NCBI GenBank assembly: GCA_003153475.1
Contig: PLYT01000089.1
Location: 35,200-79,225 of the forward strand
Reading direction: 5' to 3'
Origin: Betaproteobacteria bacterium
Lineage (GTDB): Bacteria > Pseudomonadota > Gammaproteobacteria > Burkholderiales > Casimicrobiaceae
Length of the DNA stretch: 44,026 nt
Numbering within the stretch: the stretch's first letter is position 1; each line of letters begins with the position of its first letter. This document shows, in pieces, positions 25,884-33,185 of this stretch. Position numbers and translations under genes: made by a program. Below the pieces are notes generated by a model that had not been told where the DNA came from, made no database searches, and was given only the letters and a program-made list of their open reading frames with translations.

Positions 25884-26732
25884 ATGAGCGACCATTTCGC
25901 CGCCTTTTCCTTCGTCGACCGGATCACCGAATTCGCGCCCGGCATGCGTGCGCGCGGCTGGTACGCGGTGCCGCGCGAGATTGCCGGATTTCCCTCGTGC
26001 CTGGTGGCGGAGGCCGTCGGACAGCTCGCGGCCTGGATCGGGATGGACAAGCTCGGCTACCGCGGACGGCCGGTCGCCGCACTCGCGACCGAAACCTTGT
26101 TCGAGGGCGACGTTGCGCCAGGCGATCTGCTCGAGCTCGCTGTCGACATCGAGGACTGCGACGACGAAGTCATCGCCTATGGCGGATCGGCGAAGGTCAA
26201 CGGCAGGCGCGTCATCGAGCTCAGGCACTGCCTCGGACCGATGCTGCCGGTCGAGGAGTTCGATTCGCCGGAGGCGTTGCGGGAGCGCTTCGCGCTGTTG
26301 CGCGGCCGAGGCGCGACCGCCGGCCGTTTTCACGGCGTCGCGCCGGCGGCGGTTGGCATCGATGCGATCGTGCCCGGAGAGTCGCTGCACGCCACGCTGA
26401 ACGTGCCCGAGCAAGCGGCGTTTTTCGCCGATCATTTCCCGCGGTGTCCGGTGTTCCCGGCGACGCTGCTGCTCGACGTTCAGATGCGTCTGGCCGTCGA
26501 GCTCGCCAATTCGATCGAACCGCGCGCCGGCGCGGCCGCAATGGCGCCCTCGCGGATGACCAACGTCAAGATGCGCACGTTCATCACGCCCGGGCAACGG
26601 GTCGGCATCAACGTCGAGACGCTGCCGGCGACCGATGACAGCGCAACCGCAAGGTTTGCGCTGAGCGCGCACGCCGGCGATCGCGCGGTCGCCACCGCAC
26701 GGGTCGAGCTGGCGGCGAAGGTGCTCGCATGA
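25884..26732 (+). CDS. double-hotdog 3-hydroxyacyl-ACP dehydratase
   Basis: This 282-residue protein looks like two FabZ/FabA-type hotdog domains in one chain. The first half has FPSCLVAEAVGQLAAWIGM (35-53), which holds the Glu (E43) and A-x-G-Q helix of dehydratases but lacks the upstream catalytic His. The second half has FFADHFPRCPVFPAT (180-194) with catalytic His184, and then LLLDVQMR, where Asp takes the Glu position. In FabZ the active site is built from His of one subunit and Glu of the other, so one composite site from the two halves is possible. It would dehydrate 3-hydroxyacyl-ACP. Its stop overlaps the next ATG (ATGA at 26729), which couples it to the first ketosynthase. Confidence 0.8.
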   Translation: MSDHFAAFSFVDRITEFAPGMRARGWYAVPREIAGFPSCLVAEAVGQLAAWIGMDKLGYRGRPVAALATETLFEGDVAPGDLLELAVDIEDCDDEVIAYGGSAKVNGRRVIELRHCLGPMLPVEEFDSPEALRERFALLRGRGATAGRFHGVAPAAVGIDAIVPGESLHATLNVPEQAAFFADHFPRCPVFPATLLLDVQMRLAVELANSIEPRAGAAAMAPSRMTNVKMRTFITPGQRVGINVETLPATDDSATARFALSAHAGDRAVATARVELAAKVLA

Positions 26733-28027
26733 GCCGGCGGCACAGGGTCGCCATCACCGGCCTCGGAGTCGTCACGCCGGTGGGCAACGACGTGGCCACG
26801 ACGTGGGCCGCGTTGCTCGAAGGGCGCAGCGGTGTCGCGCCGATCACCATTTTCGACGCCAGCGGCTTTTCGACGCGAATCGCGGCCGAGGTCAAGGATT
26901 TCGATGCCACGGCGCTCGGGGCGGAGCGCAAGCTCCTCAAGTTCGCCAATCGCTCGCATCGCTTCGCGCTCGGCGCGGCCGAGCAGGCGATGCGCGATGC
27001 CGGTATCGCGCCGACGCCGGCAACCGCGACGCGCTGGGGCTGCTCGGTGGGAACCGGCATGATGGGCGTCGCATACGAAGATCTTTCCGCCGTGCAGCGC
27101 CATTCGGCGGCCGACGGCGAGCTGCATGCCGACCAGCTGGTCAGCGATCCGACCGCGGCCGATCCGATCGTGTTCTGCCGCAGTCAGTCGACCGCGGGAC
27201 TGGCCTTGCTGACGCGCCGCTTCGGCATCCACGGTTACGCAACCTCGGTTCACACCGCCTGCGCGTCGGGCGGCCAGGCGATCGGCACCGCGCTCAAGCT
27301 GATACGGCGAGGCAGCGTCGACTACGCGCTGGCGGGCGGGTTCGATTCGATGATCAGTCCCGTCGGGCTGGGCGGCTTTTGCCTTTTGTCGGCGGTATCG
27401 GCCGACAACGACCAGCCCCAACGCGCCAGTCGCCCGTTCGACGCGACGCGCAACGGCTTTGTGCTCGGCGAGGGAGCGGGCTTTGTCGTGCTCGAGGAAT
27501 GGGAATCCGCGCGAAGGCGCGGCGCGCACATCTACGCGGAGCTCGCCGGGGATGGCAATTCGCTGTCTTCGTACCGCATCACCGATTCGCCGCCGGATGG
27601 CGACGGCCCGATCCAGTCGATGCGTGCCGCGCTCGCAGATGCGGGCGCCGCGCCGGGGGACGTCGACTACATCAACGCGCACGGCACGTCGACCTACATG
27701 AACGACAAGAGCGAAAGCGCCGCCATTCACACGGTGTTCGGCGACAAGACCGCCCAAGTCGCGGTCAGCTCGACCAAGAGCTCGATGGGTCACCTGATCG
27801 CTGCGGCCGGCGCGGTCGAGGTCGCCGTGTGCGCAATGGCGATCCGGTACGGCGAGCTGCCGCTCAACGCGAACCTGCGCGAGCGCGACCCCGATTGCGA
27901 TCTCAACCTGGTCGTCGCGCCGACCAGGCGGCGTGTGCGGATGACCTTGTCCAACTCGTTCGGATTCGGCGGCTCGAACAGCTGCGTGGCGCTGCGCCAT
28001 CCGGACGAAGTGTCCGACGGCGCTTAG
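26729..28027 (+). CDS. beta-ketoacyl-ACP synthase II-like (active subunit)
   Basis: This 432-residue ketosynthase extends acyl chains by condensing them with malonyl-ACP. The catalytic set is complete: the nucleophile C178 in SVHTACASGGQAIG, H318 in YINAHGTSTYMND, and K350/H355 in SSTKSSMGHLIAAAG. GLGVVTPVGNDVATTW near the N-terminus and FGFGGSNSCV at the C-terminus are standard. It overlaps the dehydratase gene by 4 bases and is followed, after 3 bases, by a second ketosynthase without the Cys. The pair resembles a KS-alpha/KS-beta unit, in which the second protein sets chain length. Confidence 0.9.
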   Translation: MSRRHRVAITGLGVVTPVGNDVATTWAALLEGRSGVAPITIFDASGFSTRIAAEVKDFDATALGAERKLLKFANRSHRFALGAAEQAMRDAGIAPTPATATRWGCSVGTGMMGVAYEDLSAVQRHSAADGELHADQLVSDPTAADPIVFCRSQSTAGLALLTRRFGIHGYATSVHTACASGGQAIGTALKLIRRGSVDYALAGGFDSMISPVGLGGFCLLSAVSADNDQPQRASRPFDATRNGFVLGEGAGFVVLEEWESARRRGAHIYAELAGDGNSLSSYRITDSPPDGDGPIQSMRAALADAGAAPGDVDYINAHGTSTYMNDKSESAAIHTVFGDKTAQVAVSSTKSSMGHLIAAAGAVEVAVCAMAIRYGELPLNANLRERDPDCDLNLVVAPTRRRVRMTLSNSFGFGGSNSCVALRHPDEVSDGA

Positions 28028-28030
28028 CAC

Positions 28031-29314
28031 ATGCCACGGCCGAGAATTCTGATCACCGGCACCGGCGCGGTCTGCGCGTCAGGCATGGACGCCGGCGCGG
28101 TCCTGGCGGCGGTGCGCGACGGGCGTTCGGCGATAGGGCCGATCGCGCAGTGGGACACGGCCGGCTGGCCGGTGCGCATCGCCGCCGAGATGCCGGACTT
28201 CAATCCACGGTCGCTGGTCGAGGATCGCAAGCTGCACAAGCTGATCCGGCGCAGCGACATGTTCGGCCTCTACGCGGGAAGCCAGGCAATCGATGCGGCC
28301 GGATTCATGTCGGTGCGCGACGGCGCCGACGGCGAAGCGGCGGCGCGGTTCAACGATCGCAGCGGACTCTATGTCGGGTCGGGCGGCGGCGCGTACATGT
28401 CACAGTACGAATATTTTCCGCTGATGAGCGAGTCCGGAGGCTCGCTCAACGCATTCGGCCGCGATCTCGGCAACGAGGTCAATCCGATGTGGCTGTTGCG
28501 CACGCTGCCGAACAACGTGCTCTGCCATGCCGGTATCAAATACGGACTCAAGGGCACCAACGCCTGCATCACCAACCACAGCGCCGGCGGTACGCTGGCG
28601 GTGATCGAGGCGGCCGAGGCGCTGCGCCAGGGCGAAGCCGATCGCGCGGTCGCCATCGGACACGACGCCCCGATCGAGCCACAGATGCTGCTTTACTACC
28701 ACCAGTGCGGCCTGCTTGCATCCGACACCGTGCGCCCATTCGACCAGCGGCGCAGCGGCAGCGTCTTCGGCGAAGGCGCCGGCGCGATTGTGCTCGAAAC
28801 CGAAGCGGCCGCCGAAAAGCGCAACGCCGCCGTGCTGGGCGAGGTGCTCGGCGGCGGCTACGCGGCCGAAGGCGAGGGCCTGCTCGCGATCCGCGAAGAC
28901 GGCGACGGCCTCTGCCGCGCGATCACGCAGGCGCTCGCAGAAGCTGGACTGGCACCGGAGGACATCGGGATGGTCGTCGCCCACGGCAACGGCACGCCGC
29001 TGTCCGATTCTTCGGAAGCGGCGGCGCTGCGCGGCGTGTTCGGCACCGGCAGCGCGGCGCCGCCGGTCACGGCATTCAAGTGGGCGACCGGCCATCTGAT
29101 CGCCGCGGCCGGCATCATGGAGGCGGTGATTGCGCTGGCGGCGCTTCGCAAGGGCATCGTCCCGGGCATCGCCACGCTAAGTGCGCTCGACCCGGATTGC
29201 GAAGGCCTGCGCGTTTCCTCCGCCCCGCAGGTGCCGCGCGGTGACACCGCATTGATCCTTTGCCGGGGCTTTGCCGGGACCAATGCCGCGCTGATCATCC
29301 GCGCGCTGCCGTGA
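28031..29314 (+). CDS. ketosynthase-like partner with Cys-to-Ser active site (chain-length-factor-like)
   Basis: This 427-residue protein aligns along its length with the previous ketosynthase. At the position of its C178 this protein has S184 in ACITNHSAGGTLAV (codon AGC at 28580-28582). The other catalytic positions are still His: AHGNGTPLSDSSE and AFKWATGHLIAAAG. In type II polyketide and aryl-polyene systems a KS-beta/chain-length factor replaces the Cys (often by Gln) and pairs with the active KS. A Ser enzyme could at most decarboxylate or hold, not condense efficiently. Gene order (active KS, then partner, 3 bases apart) supports a heterodimer. An unrelated housekeeping role is unlikely. 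Confidence 0.85.
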   Translation: MPRPRILITGTGAVCASGMDAGAVLAAVRDGRSAIGPIAQWDTAGWPVRIAAEMPDFNPRSLVEDRKLHKLIRRSDMFGLYAGSQAIDAAGFMSVRDGADGEAAARFNDRSGLYVGSGGGAYMSQYEYFPLMSESGGSLNAFGRDLGNEVNPMWLLRTLPNNVLCHAGIKYGLKGTNACITNHSAGGTLAVIEAAEALRQGEADRAVAIGHDAPIEPQMLLYYHQCGLLASDTVRPFDQRRSGSVFGEGAGAIVLETEAAAEKRNAAVLGEVLGGGYAAEGEGLLAIREDGDGLCRAITQALAEAGLAPEDIGMVVAHGNGTPLSDSSEAAALRGVFGTGSAAPPVTAFKWATGHLIAAAGIMEAVIALAALRKGIVPGIATLSALDPDCEGLRVSSAPQVPRGDTALILCRGFAGTNAALIIRALP

Positions 29315-29320
29315 CCCCGG

Positions 29321-30598
29321 ATGACCGGCGCCGCCGACCCCTTCGCAGTGCAAGGCGGCGAGCCGACGCGCTGCGGCATCGACAGCGTCGAAATTGCGCG
29401 CATCGAGCGCCTGCTGCGCGACACGCCCGCCGAACACCTGACCCGCATTTTCTCGCCGCAGGAACTCGCCGACAGCGGTGAGGGCCCGGGTCGGGGGGCG
29501 AGCCTCGCGGCGCGCTTTGCCGCCAAGGAAGCCTGCGCCAAGCTGTTCCCGCGCGAGTTGGCACTCGGCGAGATCGAGCCTGCCGATTTTTCGGTCGAGC
29601 GCGATGCTTACGGCGCGCCCAGGATCGTCTGCAGCGCCAGGGCGCAGCGCCTGCTGGGACTGCAGCGCTTGCGGGCGATCGCGGTGTCGTTGACGCACGA
29701 CCGGGTGAGCGCGTCGGCGGTTGCGCTGGCGCTTCCCGCGCGCTCGGAAGCGCCGCTGGCCGGGCGGCTCCTCTATCGCCTGCTGCCGTTTCGCCGCGGT
29801 GTCATCCTGGAAAATCTCCGCCGCGTATTCGGCCCCGGTGTACCCGAAGCCGAGATCGTCCGGCTGGCGCAGGCGCATTACGCGCATCTTGCGCGGCTCG
29901 CCGGCGAGTTCATCCGCTTTCGCTGGCTGTCGGCCGACCGCAAGTCGGCGCTGATCCGGGTCGACAACGTGGAAGCGCTGGCGCGAGCGCTCGACCGCGG
30001 CAAGGGTGTGCTGGTCCTTACCGGGCACTTCGGCAATTTCGAGGTGGCGACGATCGCAGGCCTTCGCCATTTTCCGTACATGCGGGGCCGCTTTCATTTC
30101 GTGCGGCGCGCGATCCGCCCGCGCTGGCTCGACGCGCTGGTGACGAGGCGGTTCCGTCAGGGCGGGTTCGGCGTTCTGGGCAAGCGCGGATCGCTCGATG
30201 CGATCCTCGCGCGCCTAGAAGCGGGCGACCTGGTCGTGTTTCCGTTCGACCAGCACGCAGCACCCCCCGACGGCATCGCGGTCGACTTTTTCGGCCAGCC
30301 GGCAGGAACGTTCAAGAGCCTCGCTATCATGGCGCTCGCAACCGGCGCGCCGGTCGTGCCGGCGTCGAGCTGGCGCGAGCCCGACGGCTCGCACGTGCTG
30401 CGCTTCGAGGAGGCGCTGCCCCTGATCGAATGCGACAGCGTCAACGAGGAAATCCGGCGCAACACCCGCGCCTACAACGCGATGATCGAGATCCTGGTCC
30501 TCCGTCACCCCGAGCAGTGGTACTGGGTGCACCGGCGCTGGAAGATCGCGGAGCGGCCGCCCCGCGAGCGGCCGGAGCGCGCGGGCGGGCCCGCATAG
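29321..30598 (+). CDS. fused holo-ACP synthase (AcpS) / LpxL-type acyltransferase
   Basis: The 425-residue chain joins two enzymes. Residues about 15-138 are an AcpS-type phosphopantetheinyl transferase: CGIDSVEIARIERLL (D21 metal site), RFAAKEACAKLF (E70), and AVSLTHDRVSASAVALAL. Residues about 145-415 are a lauroyl acyltransferase of the LpxL/HtrB type: LLPFRRGVILENLRRVF, LTGHFGNFE (the H-x4-E catalytic motif, H236/E241), VVFPFDQHAAPPDGIAVDFF, and HPEQWYWVHRRWK at the end. AcpS would load S47 of the ACP, and the acyltransferase would move the finished chain to a lipid acceptor at the inner membrane. The LpxL half lacks the usual N-terminal membrane helix. It lies 6 bases after the KS partner. 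The fusion is not known to me in named systems. Confidence 0.87.
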   Translation: MTGAADPFAVQGGEPTRCGIDSVEIARIERLLRDTPAEHLTRIFSPQELADSGEGPGRGASLAARFAAKEACAKLFPRELALGEIEPADFSVERDAYGAPRIVCSARAQRLLGLQRLRAIAVSLTHDRVSASAVALALPARSEAPLAGRLLYRLLPFRRGVILENLRRVFGPGVPEAEIVRLAQAHYAHLARLAGEFIRFRWLSADRKSALIRVDNVEALARALDRGKGVLVLTGHFGNFEVATIAGLRHFPYMRGRFHFVRRAIRPRWLDALVTRRFRQGGFGVLGKRGSLDAILARLEAGDLVVFPFDQHAAPPDGIAVDFFGQPAGTFKSLAIMALATGAPVVPASSWREPDGSHVLRFEEALPLIECDSVNEEIRRNTRAYNAMIEILVLRHPEQWYWVHRRWKIAERPPRERPERAGGPA

Positions 30599-30637
30599 CC
30601 GGCGGGCTATAATGGCGGCCGCAAACGAAGACCCGAG

Positions 30638-31564
30638 ATGATCGAGCACCTCCCCAATCTGCTGGCGCCGAAGTTTTTCATCCTTTACGCGTTCCTCGCG
30701 GCGGGCATGTACGTCCATTTTCGGGGCCGCGTCCGGCACCGCTTCTACCGCCAGCTGACCGATCATTCGACGTTCATGGCGCCGTACAACGTGTTGATGT
30801 ACATGTTCTCGGCCGTGCCGAACCGGCCGTACGTCGACGTTAAGTTGTTTCCAGAGCTCAAGCCGCTGTCCGACAACTGGCAGATCCTGCGTGAAGAGGC
30901 CCTGCAGCTTTTCGACGAGGGCCATATCCGTGCCGCGGCGAAATACAACGACCTGGGTTTCAATTCTTTCTTCAAGCGCGGCTGGAAGCGTTTCTACGTC
31001 AAATGGTACGACGAGCCGCTCGACTCGGCGAAAGCGCTGTGCCCGAAGACGGTCGCCCTGGTGCAGTCGATTCCGTCGGTTAATGCGGCGATGTTCGCGC
31101 TGCTGCCCCCCGGCGGCGATCTGGGCAAGCATCGCGATCCGTTCGCCGGATCGCTGCGCTATCACCTCGGGCTGTCGACGCCCAATTCCGAGAACTGCCG
31201 CATTTTCGTCGACGGCGAACCGTACCACTGGCGTGACGGCGAGGCGGTCATTTTCGACGAGACGTTCATGCACTGGGCCGAGAACAAGACCGATACGCTG
31301 CGCGTGATCCTGTTCTGCGACGTCGAGCGCCCGCTGACCAGCCGCATCATGACCAGGATCAACCACTGGTACAAGGCGACCGTCATTCGCGCCAGCCAGA
31401 CCGAGAACGTGGCGGGCGACCAGGTCGGCGTGCTGAACAAGCTGTTCGGCTTCGCCTATTACCTGCGGCTTCCCGGCAGGGCGCTGAAGCGCAAGAGCAG
31501 GTTCGCCTATTACGCGGTCAAATGGCTGCTACTTGGCGGCCTGGTCGTTTGGCTGCTCGCCTGA
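30638..31564 (+). CDS. LpxO-like lipid A (aspartyl/asparaginyl beta-) hydroxylase
   Basis: This 308-residue protein has N- and C-terminal hydrophobic segments (APKFFILYAFLAAGMYVHF; WLLLGGLVVWLLA). Between them is the Fe(II)/2-oxoglutarate dioxygenase core typical of LpxO: LLPPGGDLGKHRDPFAGSL (H165, D167), FDETFMHWAEN (H212) and TLRVILFCDVERPL, with R222 for the cosubstrate. LpxO adds a 2-hydroxyl to a secondary lipid A acyl chain, so it fits directly after an LpxL-type enzyme. The 39-bp gap upstream contains a TATAAT at 30608-30613, a possible separate promoter without a clear -35 box. Its stop overlaps the next ATG. The true acyl substrate may be the cluster's own product. Confidence 0.86.
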   Translation: MIEHLPNLLAPKFFILYAFLAAGMYVHFRGRVRHRFYRQLTDHSTFMAPYNVLMYMFSAVPNRPYVDVKLFPELKPLSDNWQILREEALQLFDEGHIRAAAKYNDLGFNSFFKRGWKRFYVKWYDEPLDSAKALCPKTVALVQSIPSVNAAMFALLPPGGDLGKHRDPFAGSLRYHLGLSTPNSENCRIFVDGEPYHWRDGEAVIFDETFMHWAENKTDTLRVILFCDVERPLTSRIMTRINHWYKATVIRASQTENVAGDQVGVLNKLFGFAYYLRLPGRALKRKSRFAYYAVKWLLLGGLVVWLLA

Positions 31565-32538
31565 TGCTCACTCGTACGTTCCTCCTGGCGGGACTCTTGC
31601 CGCTGGCGCTGCTCGGCGCCGGCGCGAGCGCGCAGGAAGCCTATCCGTCCAAGGCGATCACGCTGGTCGTTCCTTTTCCGCCGGGCGGGGTCGCCGACAT
31701 CGTCGCGCGACCCGCCGCCAATTCGCTCGGACGCGTGCTCGGGGTGCCGGTCATCATCGAGAACAAGGCTGGCGCGGGTGGCGGCATCGGGATGGGGTAC
31801 TTGGCCAAGGCGAAGCCGGACGGCTATACGCTGCTACTCGCGTTATCGTCGATTTCGATCCTGCCCGAAGCCGACAAGATCATCGGCCGCCCGCCGCTGT
31901 ACCAGCTCGATCAGCTGGTGCCGATTGCGCGGCTTACCGCGGACCCGACGGTGCTCGCCGTACGCGCCGACAGCCCGTGGAAGACGGTGCAGGAATTCGT
32001 GGCCGACGCCCGGAAGCGGCCCGGCGCCATCAGCTACGGGTCATCGGGCAATTACGGCACGATGCACGTGCCGATGGAAATGTTCGCCAGCGACGCGGGC
32101 ATCAAGCTGCTGCATGTGCCTTACACCGGCGCCGGTCCGGCGGTCGTCGGGCTACTCGCCGGCAACATCGATGCCGTCGCCTCGGGACCGTCGACGGTCA
32201 TCCAGCACGTCAAGGCGGGCACGGTGCGCGTGCTCGCATCGTGGGGGGATCGCCGGCTCGCTTCGTTGCCGAACGTGCCCACGTTGTCGGAATCGGGATT
32301 CAACGCCGTATTTTTCCAGTGGTCGGGATTGTTCGCGCCAGCCGGGACGCCGGCGCCGGTGCTCGCGAAGCTACGCGACGCAGCGCGAACGACCGCGTCC
32401 GACCCGAGCTTCGTCTCCGCCCTGGCGACGGTCGAAACGCCGGTTCAGTATCTCGATGCGCCGGAGCTGCAGCGCTTCTGGGACGCCGATGCCCAGAAGC
32501 TCGGCGCTGTCGTCCGCCGCGTCGGCAAGCTCGATTGA
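31564..32538 (+). CDS. Bug/TctC-family periplasmic receptor
   Basis: This 324-residue protein is a Bug receptor, a family very abundant in Burkholderiales. The signal peptide is LAGLLPLALLGAGASAQEA, then YPSKAITLVVPFPPGGVADI (the family's carboxylate-binding P-F-x-P-G-G), IENKAGAGGGIGMGYLAKAK and VPYTGAGPAVVGLLAGNIDA. Such receptors feed tripartite tricarboxylate transporters or signal transduction. No TctA/TctB gene is in the window, so it is an orphan. The ATG at 31564 shares its A with the TGA of the LpxO-like gene, so it is translated in the same operon. The ligand is unknown; its place in a lipid cluster is odd. Confidence 0.88.
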   Translation: MLTRTFLLAGLLPLALLGAGASAQEAYPSKAITLVVPFPPGGVADIVARPAANSLGRVLGVPVIIENKAGAGGGIGMGYLAKAKPDGYTLLLALSSISILPEADKIIGRPPLYQLDQLVPIARLTADPTVLAVRADSPWKTVQEFVADARKRPGAISYGSSGNYGTMHVPMEMFASDAGIKLLHVPYTGAGPAVVGLLAGNIDAVASGPSTVIQHVKAGTVRVLASWGDRRLASLPNVPTLSESGFNAVFFQWSGLFAPAGTPAPVLAKLRDAARTTASDPSFVSALATVETPVQYLDAPELQRFWDADAQKLGAVVRRVGKLD

Positions 32539-32572
32539 CGCATCGATTCGGTACGATCGGGCAGCGCTTGCC

Positions 32573-33052
32573 ATGAGCGCGCCGGATTTCGCCGTTCCGA
32601 TCGATCAGCGCTATTTCGAGGATTACGTCGTCGGGTCGACGTACGAGTACGGCACGGTTGCGGTCGACGAAGCCGAAGTCGTCGCCTTCGGGCGAACGTA
32701 CGACCCGCAGCCGTTTCATGTCGATTCGGTGGCCGCGGCACAGGGACCCTTCGGCGGCCTGATCGCGAGCGGCTGGCATACGGCGGCGCTGATGATGCGG
32801 CTGTTCGTCGACCATTATCTGTCGAGCGTCGCAAGCATGTCCTCGCCCGGCATCGACGAACTGCGTTGGCTCAAGCCCGTGCGCCCTGGCGACACGCTGC
32901 GCATCCGGGTGACGGTCATCGAAGCCAGGCGATCGCGGTCCAAGCCCGATCGTGGCATCGTCCGCACGCTGATCGAGGTACTGAATCAGCGCAGCGAGAT
33001 CGTCTCCAGCATGAATGCGATGAACCTGCTGCGCTGTCGGCCCACGGGCTAA
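32573..33052 (+). CDS. MaoC-like hotdog dehydratase
   Basis: The 159-residue product is a single-hotdog MaoC-type (R)-hydratase. After YFEDYVVGSTYEYGTVAVDE comes the active-site motif FGRTYDPQPFHVDSVAAAQG, with the Asp and His of the D-x-x-P-x-H pattern, and then GGLIASGWHTAALMMRLFVD. Such enzymes hydrate or dehydrate enoyl-CoA or enoyl-ACP. It starts 34 bp after the Bug gene, with the ATG at 32573; the frame upstream is just the other frame of the Bug gene. It could process the cluster's acyl chain or act in a general catabolic step. 133 bp separate it from the third hydrolase. Confidence 0.86.
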   Translation: MSAPDFAVPIDQRYFEDYVVGSTYEYGTVAVDEAEVVAFGRTYDPQPFHVDSVAAAQGPFGGLIASGWHTAALMMRLFVDHYLSSVASMSSPGIDELRWLKPVRPGDTLRIRVTVIEARRSRSKPDRGIVRTLIEVLNQRSEIVSSMNAMNLLRCRPTG

Positions 33053-33185
33053 ACGCACCGTTTCTCTCCGTGTAGGCGCCTGTCCTGCACGGCGCACGCA
33101 GGAATCGGACAACCGAAAGAGCATTCGGCCGATAGGCGATGCCTTTGCCCTTGCGCGAGACTTCTCCAAAAGAAGGGAAGGCGCG

